DNA of 64,000 nucleotides from Deinococcus sp. Marseille-Q6407. Its GTDB lineage: Bacteria; Deinococcota; Deinococci; Deinococcales; Deinococcaceae. Below, one piece after another: positions 7,828 to 17,235 of the stretch (position 1 is its first letter; every line of letters begins with the position of its first letter). The notes beneath the pieces are model-generated. The model did not search any database, was not told the origin of the DNA, and was given only the letters and a program-made list of their open reading frames with translations. Location: contig NZ_CAMPFU010000001.1 of the NCBI RefSeq assembly GCF_946848805.1, forward strand, positions 336,001 to 400,000, read 5' to 3'. The translations under genes were made by a program, and so were the position numbers.

Positions 7828-8727
7828 CTATTTCTCCCTTATTTCACCCTGGTCGGCCAGGCGGCCCATCTGGCTGTAGTCGGCGGCCGGCGCAGCTGCG
7901 GCAGAGACGCCCCCGGTGCCGGAAGTCTGGTCCAGGGCTGTCCCCAGGTCCCGCGCGTAGCGGCCGGTTGCCAGCAGCGGCAGGATATACAGCAGGCTCA
8001 CGGCAGCCCCTACCAGCAGGGCGAAGAGGCCGCCAACGGCGCCCAGGCTATCTTCTCCGACGAACAGGCCTGGAATTTCAACCAGCAGTCCCAGCACCTG
8101 GAAGACGATCAACACGATGCACCAGGTGTTCAGCCGGTCAGCGGCCTCCTTGAGAAGCATCGCCTGACCGCTCAGCCGCGCGGTGGTGTTCCCCAAAAAG
8201 CGGCGCAGCGCCGTCAGCGGAAAATAGGTGCCGACCAGATAAAAGATCGCCAGGATGGGCAAAATAATGGCGGCTATGGCCAGGCCCTCGGGAAAGGTCG
8301 TGCTGCCCAGCAGCAGGACGCCCAGGCCTATACCCAGAATAATCAGGGCGTAAAAGGTCAGATAAGCCCAGACGATGCCCATCAGCCATTTGCCCAGCGT
8401 GCTGTCCAGCGCCTGCAAGCGCTGCGGCCCCCCGCCGTGCAGTGCCAGAGAGGTGGCGCGGTCCACCCACTCTTTGCCCCAGGTCAGCAGCATCCAAGCG
8501 GCCCACAGGCTGAAGCCCAGCAGCAACGCCGGCAGCAGCAACAGCCAGACGGCCCAGGCAGTATCGGCGGGGAGACCGGCCGCACCGCTGTACAGGCCGG
8601 CGGCAAAGACGCCCAGCAACACCAGCAGGCCCAGGCCGCCAAAGATCAGATAGAGAATGCGCCAGACGTTCAGCCAGGTGCTGAGCCGGTCCGACGAGGC
8701 CTGAAGCTGCGGAGCAGGAAAGGTCAT
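7828..8727 (-). CDS. Integral membrane protein of unknown function, six predicted TM segments
   Basis: The 299-residue protein was not assigned to a family. Hydrophobic segments are seen at about 19-46, 54-82, 112-138, 148-172, 194-220 and 224-250, with long polar stretches between the second and third. The C-terminal 50 residues are Ala/Gly-rich and polar. The ATG at 8727 was chosen over an upstream in-frame start at 8784, because CACAAT lies 7 nt before it and the first helix then follows a short polar N-terminus. It is convergent with ridA and lies 36 bp from aguB's terminator. Confidence 0.75.
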   Translation of the reverse strand: MTFPAPQLQASSDRLSTWLNVWRILYLIFGGLGLLVLLGVFAAGLYSGAAGLPADTAWAVWLLLLPALLLGFSLWAAWMLLTWGKEWVDRATSLALHGGGPQRLQALDSTLGKWLMGIVWAYLTFYALIILGIGLGVLLLGSTTFPEGLAIAAIILPILAIFYLVGTYFPLTALRRFLGNTTARLSGQAMLLKEAADRLNTWCIVLIVFQVLGLLVEIPGLFVGEDSLGAVGGLFALLVGAAVSLLYILPLLATGRYARDLGTALDQTSGTGGVSAAAAPAADYSQMGRLADQGEIREK

Positions 8728-8763
8728 GCCTTCTATTGTGCCTGCTGCCGGCACCTCAGGCGG

Positions 8764-8802
8764 AAAAAGTGAAGAAAGGCCCACTCTCAGCAGGGGTGGG
8801 CC
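8764..8802 (-). terminator. Intrinsic terminator after aguB
   Basis: On the minus strand GGCCCAC pairs with GTGGGCC across an 11-nt loop, followed by a T-rich tract. It lies just downstream of the aguB stop. Confidence 0.75.
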
Positions 8803-8828
8803 GGCGTTGGGAGGCCGGCCGCGCCGCC

Positions 8829-9728
8829 TCAGCCGCGGCGGGTGTAGCCGTCGGTGGTCATCAGCGGGCCGTACAGTTCGGGGCGGCGGTCACGGAAAAA
8901 GCCCATGCCAGCGCGGAACTTGCGGGCTTCGGCCAGGTCGAGAGTCTGCAGCAGAAAGCCTTCTTCCTCTTCACCCAGCTCAGCCACGATGGCGCCGGTG
9001 TAGTCGGTCAGGAACGAGTGCCCGTAGTAGGTCTGCTCGGTGCCTTCCACCACTTCACGGCCCACCCGGTTGCACGAGCCCACGTAGGTAGAGTTGCTCA
9101 CCGCATGGCCCTGCATGGCCCGCTGCCACATCTGGTAAGAGTTGGGGGTTTCCACCTCGGCCGGCTCGGAGCCGATGGCGGTGGGGTACAGCAGGAAATC
9201 GGCGCCCAGCAGCATCATGGCGCGCGCGGTTTCGGGATACCACTGATCCCAGCAGATGCCCACGCCGATGCGCCCGAAACGGGTCTCCCACACCCGGAAG
9301 CCGGTATCGCCGGGGTTGAAGTAGTACTTTTCCTCGTAGCCGGGGCCATCGGGGATATGGGTCTTGCGGTAGTTGCCCAGCACTTCGCCGTCGGCGTCGA
9401 TACACACCAGCGAGTTGTAGTAGGCCTGCCCGGCCGCCTCAAAGTAGCTGACCGGCAGCACCACGCCCAGTTCCCGGGCCAGCGCCTGAAAGCGGGGAAT
9501 AAAGGGGTGGCTGTCCAGCGGGTGGGCCAGGCCAAAGTAGTCCTCGCGCTCGGCCTGGCAGAAGTACAGGTTCTCGAACAGCTCGGGCAGCAAAATCACC
9601 TGCGCTCCGGCGGCGGCGGCGGCGCGTACGTGCTCCTCGGCGCGGGTCAGGTTGTCTTCCAGCTGGTCGGTCATGTGCATCTGCACCACGGCCAGCTGCA
9701 CGGTGTCGGGGGTGCCTTTACGGGTCAT
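8829..9728 (-). CDS. aguB: N-carbamoylputrescine amidase
   Basis: AguB hydrolyses N-carbamoylputrescine to putrescine, CO2 and ammonia in the agmatine route to polyamines. The 299-residue nitrilase-fold protein has the Glu-Lys-Cys triad: Glu49 in LLPELFEN, Lys122 in YRKTHIPD and Cys159 in GICWDQWYPE. The run DGPGYEEKYYFNPGD and the substrate-site features match AguB better than other nitrilases. The ATG at 9728 follows TAGACT by 7 nt, so I preferred it to an in-frame upstream start at 9803. rocF lies just upstream on the same strand with a terminator between them. The partner agmatine deiminase (aguA) is not in the window. Confidence 0.93.
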   Translation of the reverse strand: MTRKGTPDTVQLAVVQMHMTDQLEDNLTRAEEHVRAAAAAGAQVILLPELFENLYFCQAEREDYFGLAHPLDSHPFIPRFQALARELGVVLPVSYFEAAGQAYYNSLVCIDADGEVLGNYRKTHIPDGPGYEEKYYFNPGDTGFRVWETRFGRIGVGICWDQWYPETARAMMLLGADFLLYPTAIGSEPAEVETPNSYQMWQRAMQGHAVSNSTYVGSCNRVGREVVEGTEQTYYGHSFLTDYTGAIVAELGEEEEGFLLQTLDLAEARKFRAGMGFFRDRRPELYGPLMTTDGYTRRG

Positions 9729-9735
9729 GCTGCCC

Positions 9736-9741
9736 AGTCTA
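9736..9741 (-). promoter_or_regulatory. -10 box of leaderless aguB promoter
   Basis: TAGACT on the minus strand lies 7 nt before the aguB ATG. It lies just beyond the rocF terminator, so aguB has its own transcription start. Confidence 0.5.
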
Positions 9742-9759
9742 AAGGCCAGTGGCAGCTGT

Positions 9760-9798
9760 AAAAGCGGACCGGCCGGGAGTTGCCCTGGCCGGCCCGCT
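9760..9798 (-). terminator. Intrinsic terminator after rocF
   Basis: On the minus strand AGCGGGCCGGCC pairs with GGCCGGTCCGCT (one bulge), then TTTTA. It separates rocF from aguB. Confidence 0.75.
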
Positions 9799-9808
9799 GA
9801 CACGGCTG

Positions 9809-10708
<900 letters not shown>

Positions 10709-10715
10709 ACCGGTC

Positions 10716-10721
10716 AGCCTA
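10716..10721 (-). promoter_or_regulatory. -10 box of leaderless rocF promoter
   Basis: TAGGCT on the minus strand lies 7 nt before the rocF ATG. Confidence 0.5.
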
Positions 10722-10744
10722 GCGTGCCAAACGGCGTATACCAC

Positions 10745-11101
10745 GCGGCTGCAACTTTATAGGCTGCCCGGCTGGCCGTTCCTCAAAACAACTTCTGTGG
10801 GGGCCCGGAACCTGCGGTGCGGCTCCGGTTCGCCAGCGGCGTACAAAAGCTGAAGCCGGGCCGGCCGGCCCGGCCGACCCGGCCGACCCCGGCTTTTTGT
10901 CCCGGCCCGGGCCGGCGGCGGGCAGGCTGCTGGTTTATTCAAGGTTTCATAGCCCTGCGGTTCATACTGCTGTCAGAATGACCTGCCATACTACCTAGGG
11001 TTCTGCACTACCCGAGAGTCTGCCGTTACGGCAAAGACTCTGAAGCCTGACCCCCGCCGGCTTGATTCTCTTTCCGGAAAGCCTGCGCAGGTCAGTCCTG
11101 A
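10745..11101. other. Gene-free region between rocF and the tRNA-like RNA
   Basis: No convincing protein gene is seen. The stretch holds an orphan rightward terminator-like hairpin (10854-10897), a very GC-rich palindromic tract around 10855-10920, and a separate hairpin at about 11014-11042 (AGAGTCT-GCCG-TTA-CGGC-AA-AGACTCT). The last may belong to the leader or promoter region of the RNA that follows. Confidence 0.5.
10854..10897 (+). terminator. Orphan rightward terminator-like hairpin
   Basis: AGCCGGG pairs with CCCGGCT across a GC-rich loop that can fold further, followed by TTTTT. No rightward gene precedes it: rocF points the other way. It may end a small RNA starting near 10745, or be fortuitous in a palindromic GC-rich tract. 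Confidence 0.45.
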
Positions 11102-11224
11102 GGGAGACGTCCACCTCGCTCACCGCCGGTTATTCCGCCCAGAAATAAGGTGAGCCACAAAACGGACGTACGAGTGGGCCTGAAAGGCCAGCCGCGCAGG
11201 TTCAAGTCCTGCCGCCCGCTCCCA
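11102..11224 (+). ncRNA. Structured RNA candidate with tRNA-like 3' domain
   Basis: A canonical T-arm (GCAGG-TTCAAGT-CCTGC, 11196-11212) is followed by a possible acceptor strand GCCCGCT, then C and CCA at 11222-11224. The acceptor strand can pair with AGTGGGC at 11173-11179 (one G-U). Alternatively GGGAG at 11102-11106 pairs with CTCCC at 11219-11223. Between them lies one long arm: ACGTCC/GGACGT (11107-11112 with 11164-11169), GCTCACC/GGTGAGC (11118-11124 with 11149-11155) and TTATT/AATAA (11130-11134 with 11144-11148). A small hairpin GGCC-TGAAA-GGCC follows. No D-arm or normal tRNA 5' half exists. A terminator follows at once. Bacterial Y RNAs are known tRNA mimics with such a layout, but no rsr gene is adjacent. 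A decayed tRNA is the alternative. Confidence 0.5.
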
Positions 11225-11272
11225 AAGAAAAAGAGGTCGCTTTCCTGCTCTGGAAGGCGCCCTCTTCTTTTT
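11225..11272 (+). terminator. Intrinsic terminator after the tRNA-like RNA
   Basis: AAAAAGAGG and CCTCTTCTTTTT flank an inner stem of CGC-TTTCC with GGAA-GGCG, ending in a T-rich tract. Its position immediately after the CCA supports a rightward RNA gene. Confidence 0.7.
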
Positions 11273-11322
11273 GCTGTTGTTGGTTGCTGCTGTCGGCCGC
11301 TGTGCCCGGCTTCCCGGCGCGT

Positions 11323-11328
11323 TAGAGT
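11323..11328 (+). promoter_or_regulatory. -10 box of leaderless mazG-like gene
   Basis: TAGAGT lies 6 nt before the ATG at 11335. Confidence 0.45.
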
Positions 11329-11334
11329 CGGGGC

Positions 11335-11877
11335 ATGGATGATCCTGCTGCTTCTGCTGCCGCGCCGGCTCGGGTTTCTCAGGCGACTTGGGTGGAAGGG
11401 GCCCTGGAGGACGGTTCCCGGGCGGCCGGGCCGTCGCGCTATACCCAGGGGCTGCGGGCCTTTCACCGCGCCATCGGCGAGCCGGCCCCGGAACGCCCCA
11501 CCCTGCCCAGCCCTGAGCTGCTACGGATGCGCCGCACCCTGATGGACGAGGAATGGGCCGAAGTCCAAGAAGAACTGGACCAGCTGGAAGCCCGGCTGGC
11601 GGCCGGTGAAGCGACCGGCACCCCGGCCGCCGAGCTGGACCGGCTGGCCCATGAACTGACCGACCTGCTGTATGTCGCTTACGGCACCCTGGTGCAGCTG
11701 GGCGTGGACCCGGACGCCACCTTTGCGGCAGTTCACCAGGCCAACCTGCAAAAAGTGGGCGGGCCGCTGCGCGAGGACGGCAAGCTGCTCAAGCCGGCCG
11801 GCTGGCAACCGGCGGACGTGCAGGCCGTGCTGGAGCGCCTGAGCGCCGCTGCCCCGGAGGTCCAGCCGGAGAGCTGA
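11335..11877 (+). CDS. MazG-like nucleotide pyrophosphohydrolase (DR2231-type, probable dUTPase activity)
   Basis: The 180-residue all-alpha protein resembles D. radiodurans DR2231, a dimeric MazG-like enzyme that hydrolyses dUTP to dUMP. The shared core runs LRAFHRAIGEPAPERPTL (residues about 42-59), then MDEEWAEVQEELDQL and HELTDLLYVAYGTL. These give the ExxE...ExxD Mg2+-binding pattern (Glu in DEEWAEVQEE near 73-80, Glu/Asp in HELTD near 102-105). It ends with LKPAGWQPADVQAVLERL. The first 38 residues are an Ala/Pro-rich extension. It probably acts as a housecleaning enzyme keeping dUTP out of DNA. The ATG follows TAGAGT by 6 nt. It is convergent with the next gene. Confidence 0.85.
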   Translation: MDDPAASAAAPARVSQATWVEGALEDGSRAAGPSRYTQGLRAFHRAIGEPAPERPTLPSPELLRMRRTLMDEEWAEVQEELDQLEARLAAGEATGTPAAELDRLAHELTDLLYVAYGTLVQLGVDPDATFAAVHQANLQKVGGPLREDGKLLKPAGWQPADVQAVLERLSAAAPEVQPES

Positions 11878-11918
11878 GCCACAGCTCTATTGGTGGCGCC
11901 CGGCCGATTGCCGCTGGT

Positions 11919-12632
11919 TCAGACCCTGGCCGCAGTCAGATGGTCAAGGTGGTCGTGGACGCCCAGCTCGGCGGACACCACCTGCCCCCCCTGATAACTC
12001 AGCCGCGAGAAAGCAGCGTTGGCGTGGTTAAAGCGGTAGGTGGGCCAGACCGTCTGGTAATCCTCGCCCAGCAGCCGGGTCAGCAGCGCGAAGATGGTCA
12101 GCTGGTGGGCCACCACCACCACCGTTTCGCCGGGAGTGGGCAGGTGGCTTTCTACCGCCGCGTAGGCCCGGTCGGCCACGTCGCTGCCGCACTCGCCGCC
12201 AGGGCAGGTGAAGCTGGGGTCGCCGTCGCGGAAGCGCCCGAACTCTTCCGGAAACCGGGCCTCGATGTCCTCAATGCCCTGCTGGTCCCACTCGCCAAAA
12301 GCCATCTCACGCAGGGCCGGAGTCGTCTGCAGCCTCCCACCCACGGCGGCCCGCACCGCTTCGGCCGTCTGGACTGCCCGTGGCAGATCGCTGGTCAGGA
12401 TCAGGGGATCACGCACGCCTTCATCCCGCAGCCGCTGGGCAGTGGCTCGCGCCTGGGCCTGGCCGGTGGCGTCCAGGGGGGTGTCGGTCTGGCCCTGGAA
12501 GCGGCTCTGGGCATTCAGGGCGGTGCGGCCGTGGCGAATCAGAATCAGAGTGCCGGCCTGGGGTAACCCGGCCTGCTCGGAAATGCTGCTGTCGGGAGTG
12601 CTGCTATCGGAAGGGCTGGTGTCTTGCGTCAT
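11919..12632 (-). CDS. Histidine phosphatase superfamily protein (phosphoglycerate-mutase-like)
   Basis: The 237-residue protein has the catalytic LIRHGRTALN motif near residues 31-40, a second Arg in SDLPRAVQTAEAV, the acid in MAFGEWDQQGIE and the second His in VVVVAHQLTIFALLTRLL. This is the complete phosphohistidine machinery of the superfamily. The catalytic run RTALNAQSRFQGQTDTPL is typical of cofactor-independent phosphatases such as alpha-ribazole or broad phosphatases rather than glycolytic mutase. The substrate is unknown and no cobalamin genes are near. About 25 polar residues precede the domain. CATACT lies 7 nt before the ATG. Confidence 0.85.
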   Translation of the reverse strand: MTQDTSPSDSSTPDSSISEQAGLPQAGTLILIRHGRTALNAQSRFQGQTDTPLDATGQAQARATAQRLRDEGVRDPLILTSDLPRAVQTAEAVRAAVGGRLQTTPALREMAFGEWDQQGIEDIEARFPEEFGRFRDGDPSFTCPGGECGSDVADRAYAAVESHLPTPGETVVVVAHQLTIFALLTRLLGEDYQTVWPTYRFNHANAAFSRLSYQGGQVVSAELGVHDHLDHLTAARV

Positions 12633-12735
12633 GCGGGCAAGTATGCCCCAGAAGCGCTGCCCCTCAGCGTGCTTTATGGAACAGGCAGGGGCGGGAAAAC
12701 CGGGGAGGCACGGCAGAGGCCGAGGCTGAAATTCT

Positions 12736-12760
12736 GAAGATAAAGTCTTGAAGATAAAGT
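12736..12760 (+). repeat. Two direct repeats carrying -10 boxes upstream of the 12767 gene
   Basis: GAAGATAAAGT occurs at 12736-12746 and 12750-12760 (14-bp period). Each holds TAAAGT; the second lies exactly 6 nt before the ATG. Confidence 0.5.
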
Positions 12761-12766
12761 GCAGCC

Positions 12767-13528
12767 ATGCTTCGCCGCTTTTTCCCGCTCGCGCTGGCCC
12801 TGCTGGCCGGCTTTGGCCTGGGCACCCTGCGCCCGCTGCTCAGCCCGGCGCCGCTGGTGCTGGGGCAGGACGCGGTCAGCTCCCCGCAAAGCCACGCCGC
12901 CCGGGTCACGTTGGAACGCCAGCCGGTGCCTTTTGTGCATATCCAGCCGCCGGTCAGCGCGGCGGGGCAGGTGCGGACGCTGCTGGTGCTGTATCCCGGC
13001 GGGCTGGTGCGGCCGCAGGCGTACGAGTGGCTGGGGCGTGCCCTGGCGAGCGAGGGCGTGGAAACGGTCATCCCAGTGTTCCCGCTGGACCTGGCAGTAA
13101 CAGGTGCCGGCCGCGCCGGGCCGCTGATTGAAGCGCTGGGTGGGGGCAAACAGGTGGTGCTGGCCGGACACTCGCTGGGCGGCGTGGTGGCCGCGCAGTA
13201 CGCCGGGCAGCACCCGGAACAGGTGGACGGGCTGGTGCTGCTGGCCGCCTACCCGCCGAACGGCACCGATTTGCGGCAGGCCGGCTTTCCGGTACTGAAC
13301 GTGCTGGCCGGCAATGACGGCGTGCTGGACCGCAAACACTGGCGAGAAGCTCAGGCCCGCCTGCCACCTCACCAGCTGCTGGAACTGCCCGGCGCTGTAC
13401 ACGCTTTTTTCGGGCGTTACGGTCCCCAGAGCGGAGACGGGGTGCCCTCGGTCAGCCGGGCGGAGGCCGAAGCGCAGTTCCTAGCCGGGTTGCGTGAATG
13501 GCTGCAGCGCTTGCCGGGCGGCCCCTGA
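12767..13528 (+). CDS. Alpha/beta hydrolase with N-terminal signal or anchor
   Basis: The 253-residue protein starts with MLRRFFPLALALLAGFGLG, a signal peptide or uncleaved anchor, so the catalytic part is probably outside the membrane. The nucleophile elbow GHSLGG lies near residue 132. The acid is probably Asp in VLAGNDGVLD near 183-188 and the base is His in LPGAVHAFFG near 209. The fold matches the compact alpha/beta hydrolase type with unknown ester substrate. The ATG follows TAAAGT by 6 nt; the box is duplicated just upstream. It precedes the fadN cluster by 157 bp on the same strand but has no obvious functional tie to it. Confidence 0.78.
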   Translation: MLRRFFPLALALLAGFGLGTLRPLLSPAPLVLGQDAVSSPQSHAARVTLERQPVPFVHIQPPVSAAGQVRTLLVLYPGGLVRPQAYEWLGRALASEGVETVIPVFPLDLAVTGAGRAGPLIEALGGGKQVVLAGHSLGGVVAAQYAGQHPEQVDGLVLLAAYPPNGTDLRQAGFPVLNVLAGNDGVLDRKHWREAQARLPPHQLLELPGAVHAFFGRYGPQSGDGVPSVSRAEAEAQFLAGLREWLQRLPGGP

Positions 13529-13685
13529 GTGCCGCTGGCAGGGAGAACTACCGCTGCAGTCTGGGCCCGGTGGCCCCGGCGAGAAGGTAGTCTGTGCATG
13601 GACATTTCTCCCGAAAATCCATTAATCTTTAGACCGAGTCCAAAATTCCGCTTCTCGTCCGGCGCCCGGTGCGTCAGGAGGTCCC

Positions 13686-16043
13686 ATGCAAGACAGTCAA
13701 TCCCAACATCTGCCCCCCATCCGCAAAGTCGCCGTGATCGGCGCCGGTGTGATGGGTGCCGCCATCGCCGCCCACCTGGCCAACGCGGGTATTCCCGTGC
13801 GCCTGCTGGACATCGTGCTGCCCGACAAGGAAGACCGCAACTTCCTGGCCAAGGCCGGCATCGAAAAGGCCCTCAAGGCCCGCCCCGCCGCGTTCATGTC
13901 CAAGAGCCGCGCCGCGCTGATCACCCCCGGCAACCTCGAAGACAACCTGAAAGACATCAAGGACTGTGACTGGGTCATCGAAGCGGTCCTCGAAAAGCTG
14001 GAAGTCAAGCACGACCTGTGGGAAAAGGTGGAAGGCGTCGCCAAGAAGACGGCCATCATTTCCAGCAACTCCAGCGGCATTCCCATGAAGATGCAGATCG
14101 AAGGCCGGGGCGAAGACTTCCAGAGCCGCTTTATCGGTGCGCACTTCTTCAACCCGCCCCGCTACCTGCACCTGCTGGAACTGATTCCCACCGACAAGAC
14201 CCGCCCCGAAGTGACCGAAGCCCTCAGCGAATTCGGCCGCAACGTGCTGGGCAAGGGCATCGTGGTGGCCAACGACGTGCCCGGCTTTGTCGCCAACCGT
14301 ATCGGCGTGTACGGCATCGTGCGGGCCATGAAACACATGCAGGACGCTGGCCTGACCCCCGCGCAGGTGGACGCCATCACCGGCCCGGTGGCTGGCCGCG
14401 CCAAGTCCGCGACCTTCCGCACCGCCGACCTCTCGGGCCTGGACATCATCAGCCACGTGGCGTCTGACCTGCAGAAAGCCAGCGGCGACGACGAAGACTT
14501 CAGCCTGCCTCCTTTCTTCACCGAAATGGTCGGCCGCGGCGTGCTGGGCGACAAGACCGGCTCCGGCTTTTTCAAGAAGAGCAAGGACGAAAAGGGCAAG
14601 ACCGTCATCACCGCGCTGGACATCGCCACCGGCGAATACACCGGCGAAGGCAAAGCCAAGAGCAAGCTGGCCGACAGCCTCAAGGGTCAGCCGCTGAAAG
14701 ACCGTCTGGAAGGCCTCTACACCGCTGAAGGCCCCGAAGGTGACTTTATGCGCGCCAGCCTGAACGATTCGTTCTGGTACGCCGCCAAGATGGCCGGCTA
14801 CGTGTCGGGCAGCCTGGCCGACATCGACAACGCCATGAAGTGGGGCTTCGGCTGGGAAGTCGGCCCCTTTGAAACCATGGAACTGCTGGGTGTGCAGCAC
14901 GTGATCTCCAACATCGAAGCGGCCGGCCTGGCCCTGCCTCCGCTGCTGCAGAAGATGAAAGATAGCGGCGCCGAGAGCTTCTATGAGGGCGACCAGATCA
15001 TGACCCCCTCGGGCGAGAAGACCAGCTACCAGGCACCCTACCTGATCCTGACCGACCTGAAAAAGGACGCCACCCGGGTCATCAAGAAAAAGCCCGGCGC
15101 CAGCATCGTGGACCTGGGCGACGGCGTGCTGCTGGTGGAATGGCACGCCAAGATGAACGCACTGGGCGAAGACCAGCTGCGGATCGTGCAAGAAGCCCAC
15201 AAGCAGGTGCAGCAGCTGGGCTACGCCGGTCTGGTGGTGGCCAACCAGGGCGACAACTTCAGCGCCGGCGCCAACCTGCCCCAGATTCTGAGCCTGGCCC
15301 AGGACGACGACTGGGATGAAATGGACAACGTGATCCGTGAGTTCCAGGACACCACCTCCAGCCTGCGCTTCAGCCCCCACCCCTGCGTGGCGGCGCCGCA
15401 TAACCTGGCGCTGGGCGGCGGCTGTGAATTCACCCTGCACGCCGACCACGTGACCGCCAGCGCCGAGCTGTACATGGGCCTGGTAGAAGTGGGCGTGGGC
15501 CTGATCCCCGGCGGCGGCGGCACCAAGGAAATGCTGCTGCGCTTTACTGACCGCCTGCAGGGCGGCCAGCCCCTGCTGCCGGCCGTGCAGCGCGCTTTCG
15601 AGCTGATCGGCACCGCCAAGGTGAGCACCAGCGCCCTGGACGCCAAGGAACTGGGGCTGCTGCGCGACACCGATACGGTCGTGATGAACGCCAACCTGCG
15701 CATCGAGGAAGCCAAGCGCCACGTGCTGGCCCTGGCCCCCGGCTACGTGCAGCCCCAGCCCCGCCAGGACATCCCGGTGATGGGTGAGGACGCCGTGGCT
15801 GCCATCAAGAGCGCCCTGTACGGTATGCAGCAGGCCGGCTACGTGACCGAATACGACGTGGTGGTCAGCGAACAGCTGGCCCGCGTACTGAGCGGTGGCG
15901 TGGGCCGTACCCGTGGCCAGAAGGTGTCCGAACAGCACCTGCTGGACCTGGAACGCGAAGCCTTCCTGACCCTGGCCGGCAAGAAAGGCACCCAGCAGCG
16001 TATTCAGCACATGCTGAAGACCGGCAAGCCCCTGCGCAACTGA
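13686..16043 (+). CDS. fadN: 3-hydroxyacyl-CoA dehydrogenase / enoyl-CoA hydratase, FadN type
   Basis: This 785-residue bifunctional beta-oxidation enzyme has the dehydrogenase first and the crotonase domain last, the order of Bacillus FadN and the reverse of E. coli FadB. The NAD-binding motif [18 protein letters not shown] lies at about residues 14-31, the catalytic His in [15 protein letters not shown] near 150, a second dehydrogenase half at about 300-400, and the hydratase core with [11 protein letters not shown] near 575 and [14 protein letters not shown] near 600. AGGAGG lies 5 nt before the ATG. It is followed by an alpha/beta hydrolase and then fadA, so the three probably form one fatty-acid degradation unit. 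Confidence 0.93.
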   Translation: MQDSQSQHLPPIRKVAVIGAGVMGAAIAAHLANAGIPVRLLDIVLPDKEDRNFLAKAGIEKALKARPAAFMSKSRAALITPGNLEDNLKDIKDCDWVIEAVLEKLEVKHDLWEKVEGVAKKTAIISSNSSGIPMKMQIEGRGEDFQSRFIGAHFFNPPRYLHLLELIPTDKTRPEVTEALSEFGRNVLGKGIVVANDVPGFVANRIGVYGIVRAMKHMQDAGLTPAQVDAITGPVAGRAKSATFRTADLSGLDIISHVASDLQKASGDDEDFSLPPFFTEMVGRGVLGDKTGSGFFKKSKDEKGKTVITALDIATGEYTGEGKAKSKLADSLKGQPLKDRLEGLYTAEGPEGDFMRASLNDSFWYAAKMAGYVSGSLADIDNAMKWGFGWEVGPFETMELLGVQHVISNIEAAGLALPPLLQKMKDSGAESFYEGDQIMTPSGEKTSYQAPYLILTDLKKDATRVIKKKPGASIVDLGDGVLLVEWHAKMNALGEDQLRIVQEAHKQVQQLGYAGLVVANQGDNFSAGANLPQILSLAQDDDWDEMDNVIREFQDTTSSLRFSPHPCVAAPHNLALGGGCEFTLHADHVTASAELYMGLVEVGVGLIPGGGGTKEMLLRFTDRLQGGQPLLPAVQRAFELIGTAKVSTSALDAKELGLLRDTDTVVMNANLRIEEAKRHVLALAPGYVQPQPRQDIPVMGEDAVAAIKSALYGMQQAGYVTEYDVVVSEQLARVLSGGVGRTRGQKVSEQHLLDLEREAFLTLAGKKGTQQRIQHMLKTGKPLRN

Positions 16044-16077
16044 GCCTTCTCCGCCTCCCCCTTCAAAGGACCCCTGC

Positions 16078-17235
16078 ATGAAATTCAAGCAACACTTCAC
16101 CCCCAAACGCCTGCCCCGCACCCTGGCCATTGCGGCCGGTGCCTATGTCACGCTGGTTGCCCTGGGGGCGCTGGTGGGGGCGGAAGTGCTGCTGCGCTCC
16201 AAATCGCGCTGGATCAAGGGCAGCTTTATGCTGGTGGCGCGGCGGGGCGGCAAACTGCTGATGCCTCCACTGCCCGAAAGCCTCAGCCGTGACGTGCTGG
16301 GCGTGGTGCCGCTGAACCCGGTGAAGGGCCACGCCCTGGTCGGGCATGTGGAGCGGCGCGGCCCCTACGTGGAGCGGCCGGTGCTGGAAGAAAGCGGTGT
16401 GATTCAGCCGGGCTGGATTTCTTGGGTGTCCAGCTTCGTGTACAACGGCACGCCGGCGCAGCTGGGCGCGGACTACGAGAATGTGGTGGTTCAGACGCCC
16501 ATCGGCGATCTGCCAGCCTGGCACGTGCCGAGTCCCGGTGATGAGCGTGACCTGATCGTGATTCAGATTCATGGTCACGGCGGGCAGCGTTCGCAGGGCC
16601 TGCGGACCCTGAAGGCCGTGCAGCGCACCGGAGCGGGGCAGCTGTTCGTAACCTTCCGCAACGCCTTCGACGCCCCCCGCGTGGGCAAGGGCTACCTCAG
16701 CCTAGGCGACGTGGAGGCCGAGGACGTTCTCTCGGCGCTGGTCTGGGCACGCGGCGCGGGATACAAGCAGGCCATTCTGTACGGCTACAGCATGGGCGGC
16801 AACATCGCCCTGAGCGTACTGCGGCCTCACTTCTGGCCCCACCCATTGCCCGTCCGGGGCGTGGTGCTGGACTCGCCGGCGCTGGAATGGCGCGACATCA
16901 TTCGCCGCCAGGCCCGCCGGGGTGGGCTGCCGCAGTTCATTGCCCGGCCGGTGGGCCGCATGATTGAGCGCCTGGTCACCTACCGCAGCGGCCAGAACTT
17001 CGACACGGTCGACCAACTGGCTGCTGCGCCGCGGTTCCGGGTGCCTATCTTGCTGTTTCATAGTCCCAGCGACAAGACGGTGCCGTTCTGGCAGGCTCAG
17101 GCGCTGGCCGAGGCCCGCCCCGACCTGGTCGAGTTCCATTCGGTGGAAGGCGCACGCCACATCCGCACCTGGAACATTGACCCAGAGCGGTACGAGGCGG
17201 CGCTGGAAAGCTTTCTCCAGCGGGTGAAGGAATGA
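16078..17235 (+). CDS. Membrane-anchored alpha/beta hydrolase in the fad cluster
   Basis: The 385-residue protein begins with a basic stretch and one hydrophobic helix (about residues 14-37), so it is probably anchored with the hydrolase domain beyond it. The oxyanion region is VIQIHGHGG near 161-169. The nucleophile is in YGYSMGGNIAL near 236, the acid probably Asp in HSPSDKTVPF near 325 and the base His in EGARHIRTW near 361. The family resembles cyclic/poly-ester hydrolases annotated only as alpha/beta hydrolase. Its place between fadN and fadA, 34 bp after fadN with AAAGGA before the ATG, suggests release of fatty acids or thioester editing, which is inference. Confidence 0.78.
   Translation: MKFKQHFTPKRLPRTLAIAAGAYVTLVALGALVGAEVLLRSKSRWIKGSFMLVARRGGKLLMPPLPESLSRDVLGVVPLNPVKGHALVGHVERRGPYVERPVLEESGVIQPGWISWVSSFVYNGTPAQLGADYENVVVQTPIGDLPAWHVPSPGDERDLIVIQIHGHGGQRSQGLRTLKAVQRTGAGQLFVTFRNAFDAPRVGKGYLSLGDVEAEDVLSALVWARGAGYKQAILYGYSMGGNIALSVLRPHFWPHPLPVRGVVLDSPALEWRDIIRRQARRGGLPQFIARPVGRMIERLVTYRSGQNFDTVDQLAAAPRFRVPILLFHSPSDKTVPFWQAQALAEARPDLVEFHSVEGARHIRTWNIDPERYEAALESFLQRVKE

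Noticed and set aside
11170..11224. Ordinary tRNA (Phe, Leu, Cys or Sec considered)
   Set aside because: The T-arm and CCA are good, but there is no D-arm, no matching 5' half and no proper anticodon stem; the loop CTGAAAG is part of a GGCC hairpin.
13674..16130. 818-residue leftward open frame
   Set aside because: It is the exact antisense of fadN; fadN has catalytic motifs and a strong ribosome-binding site, this frame has neither.
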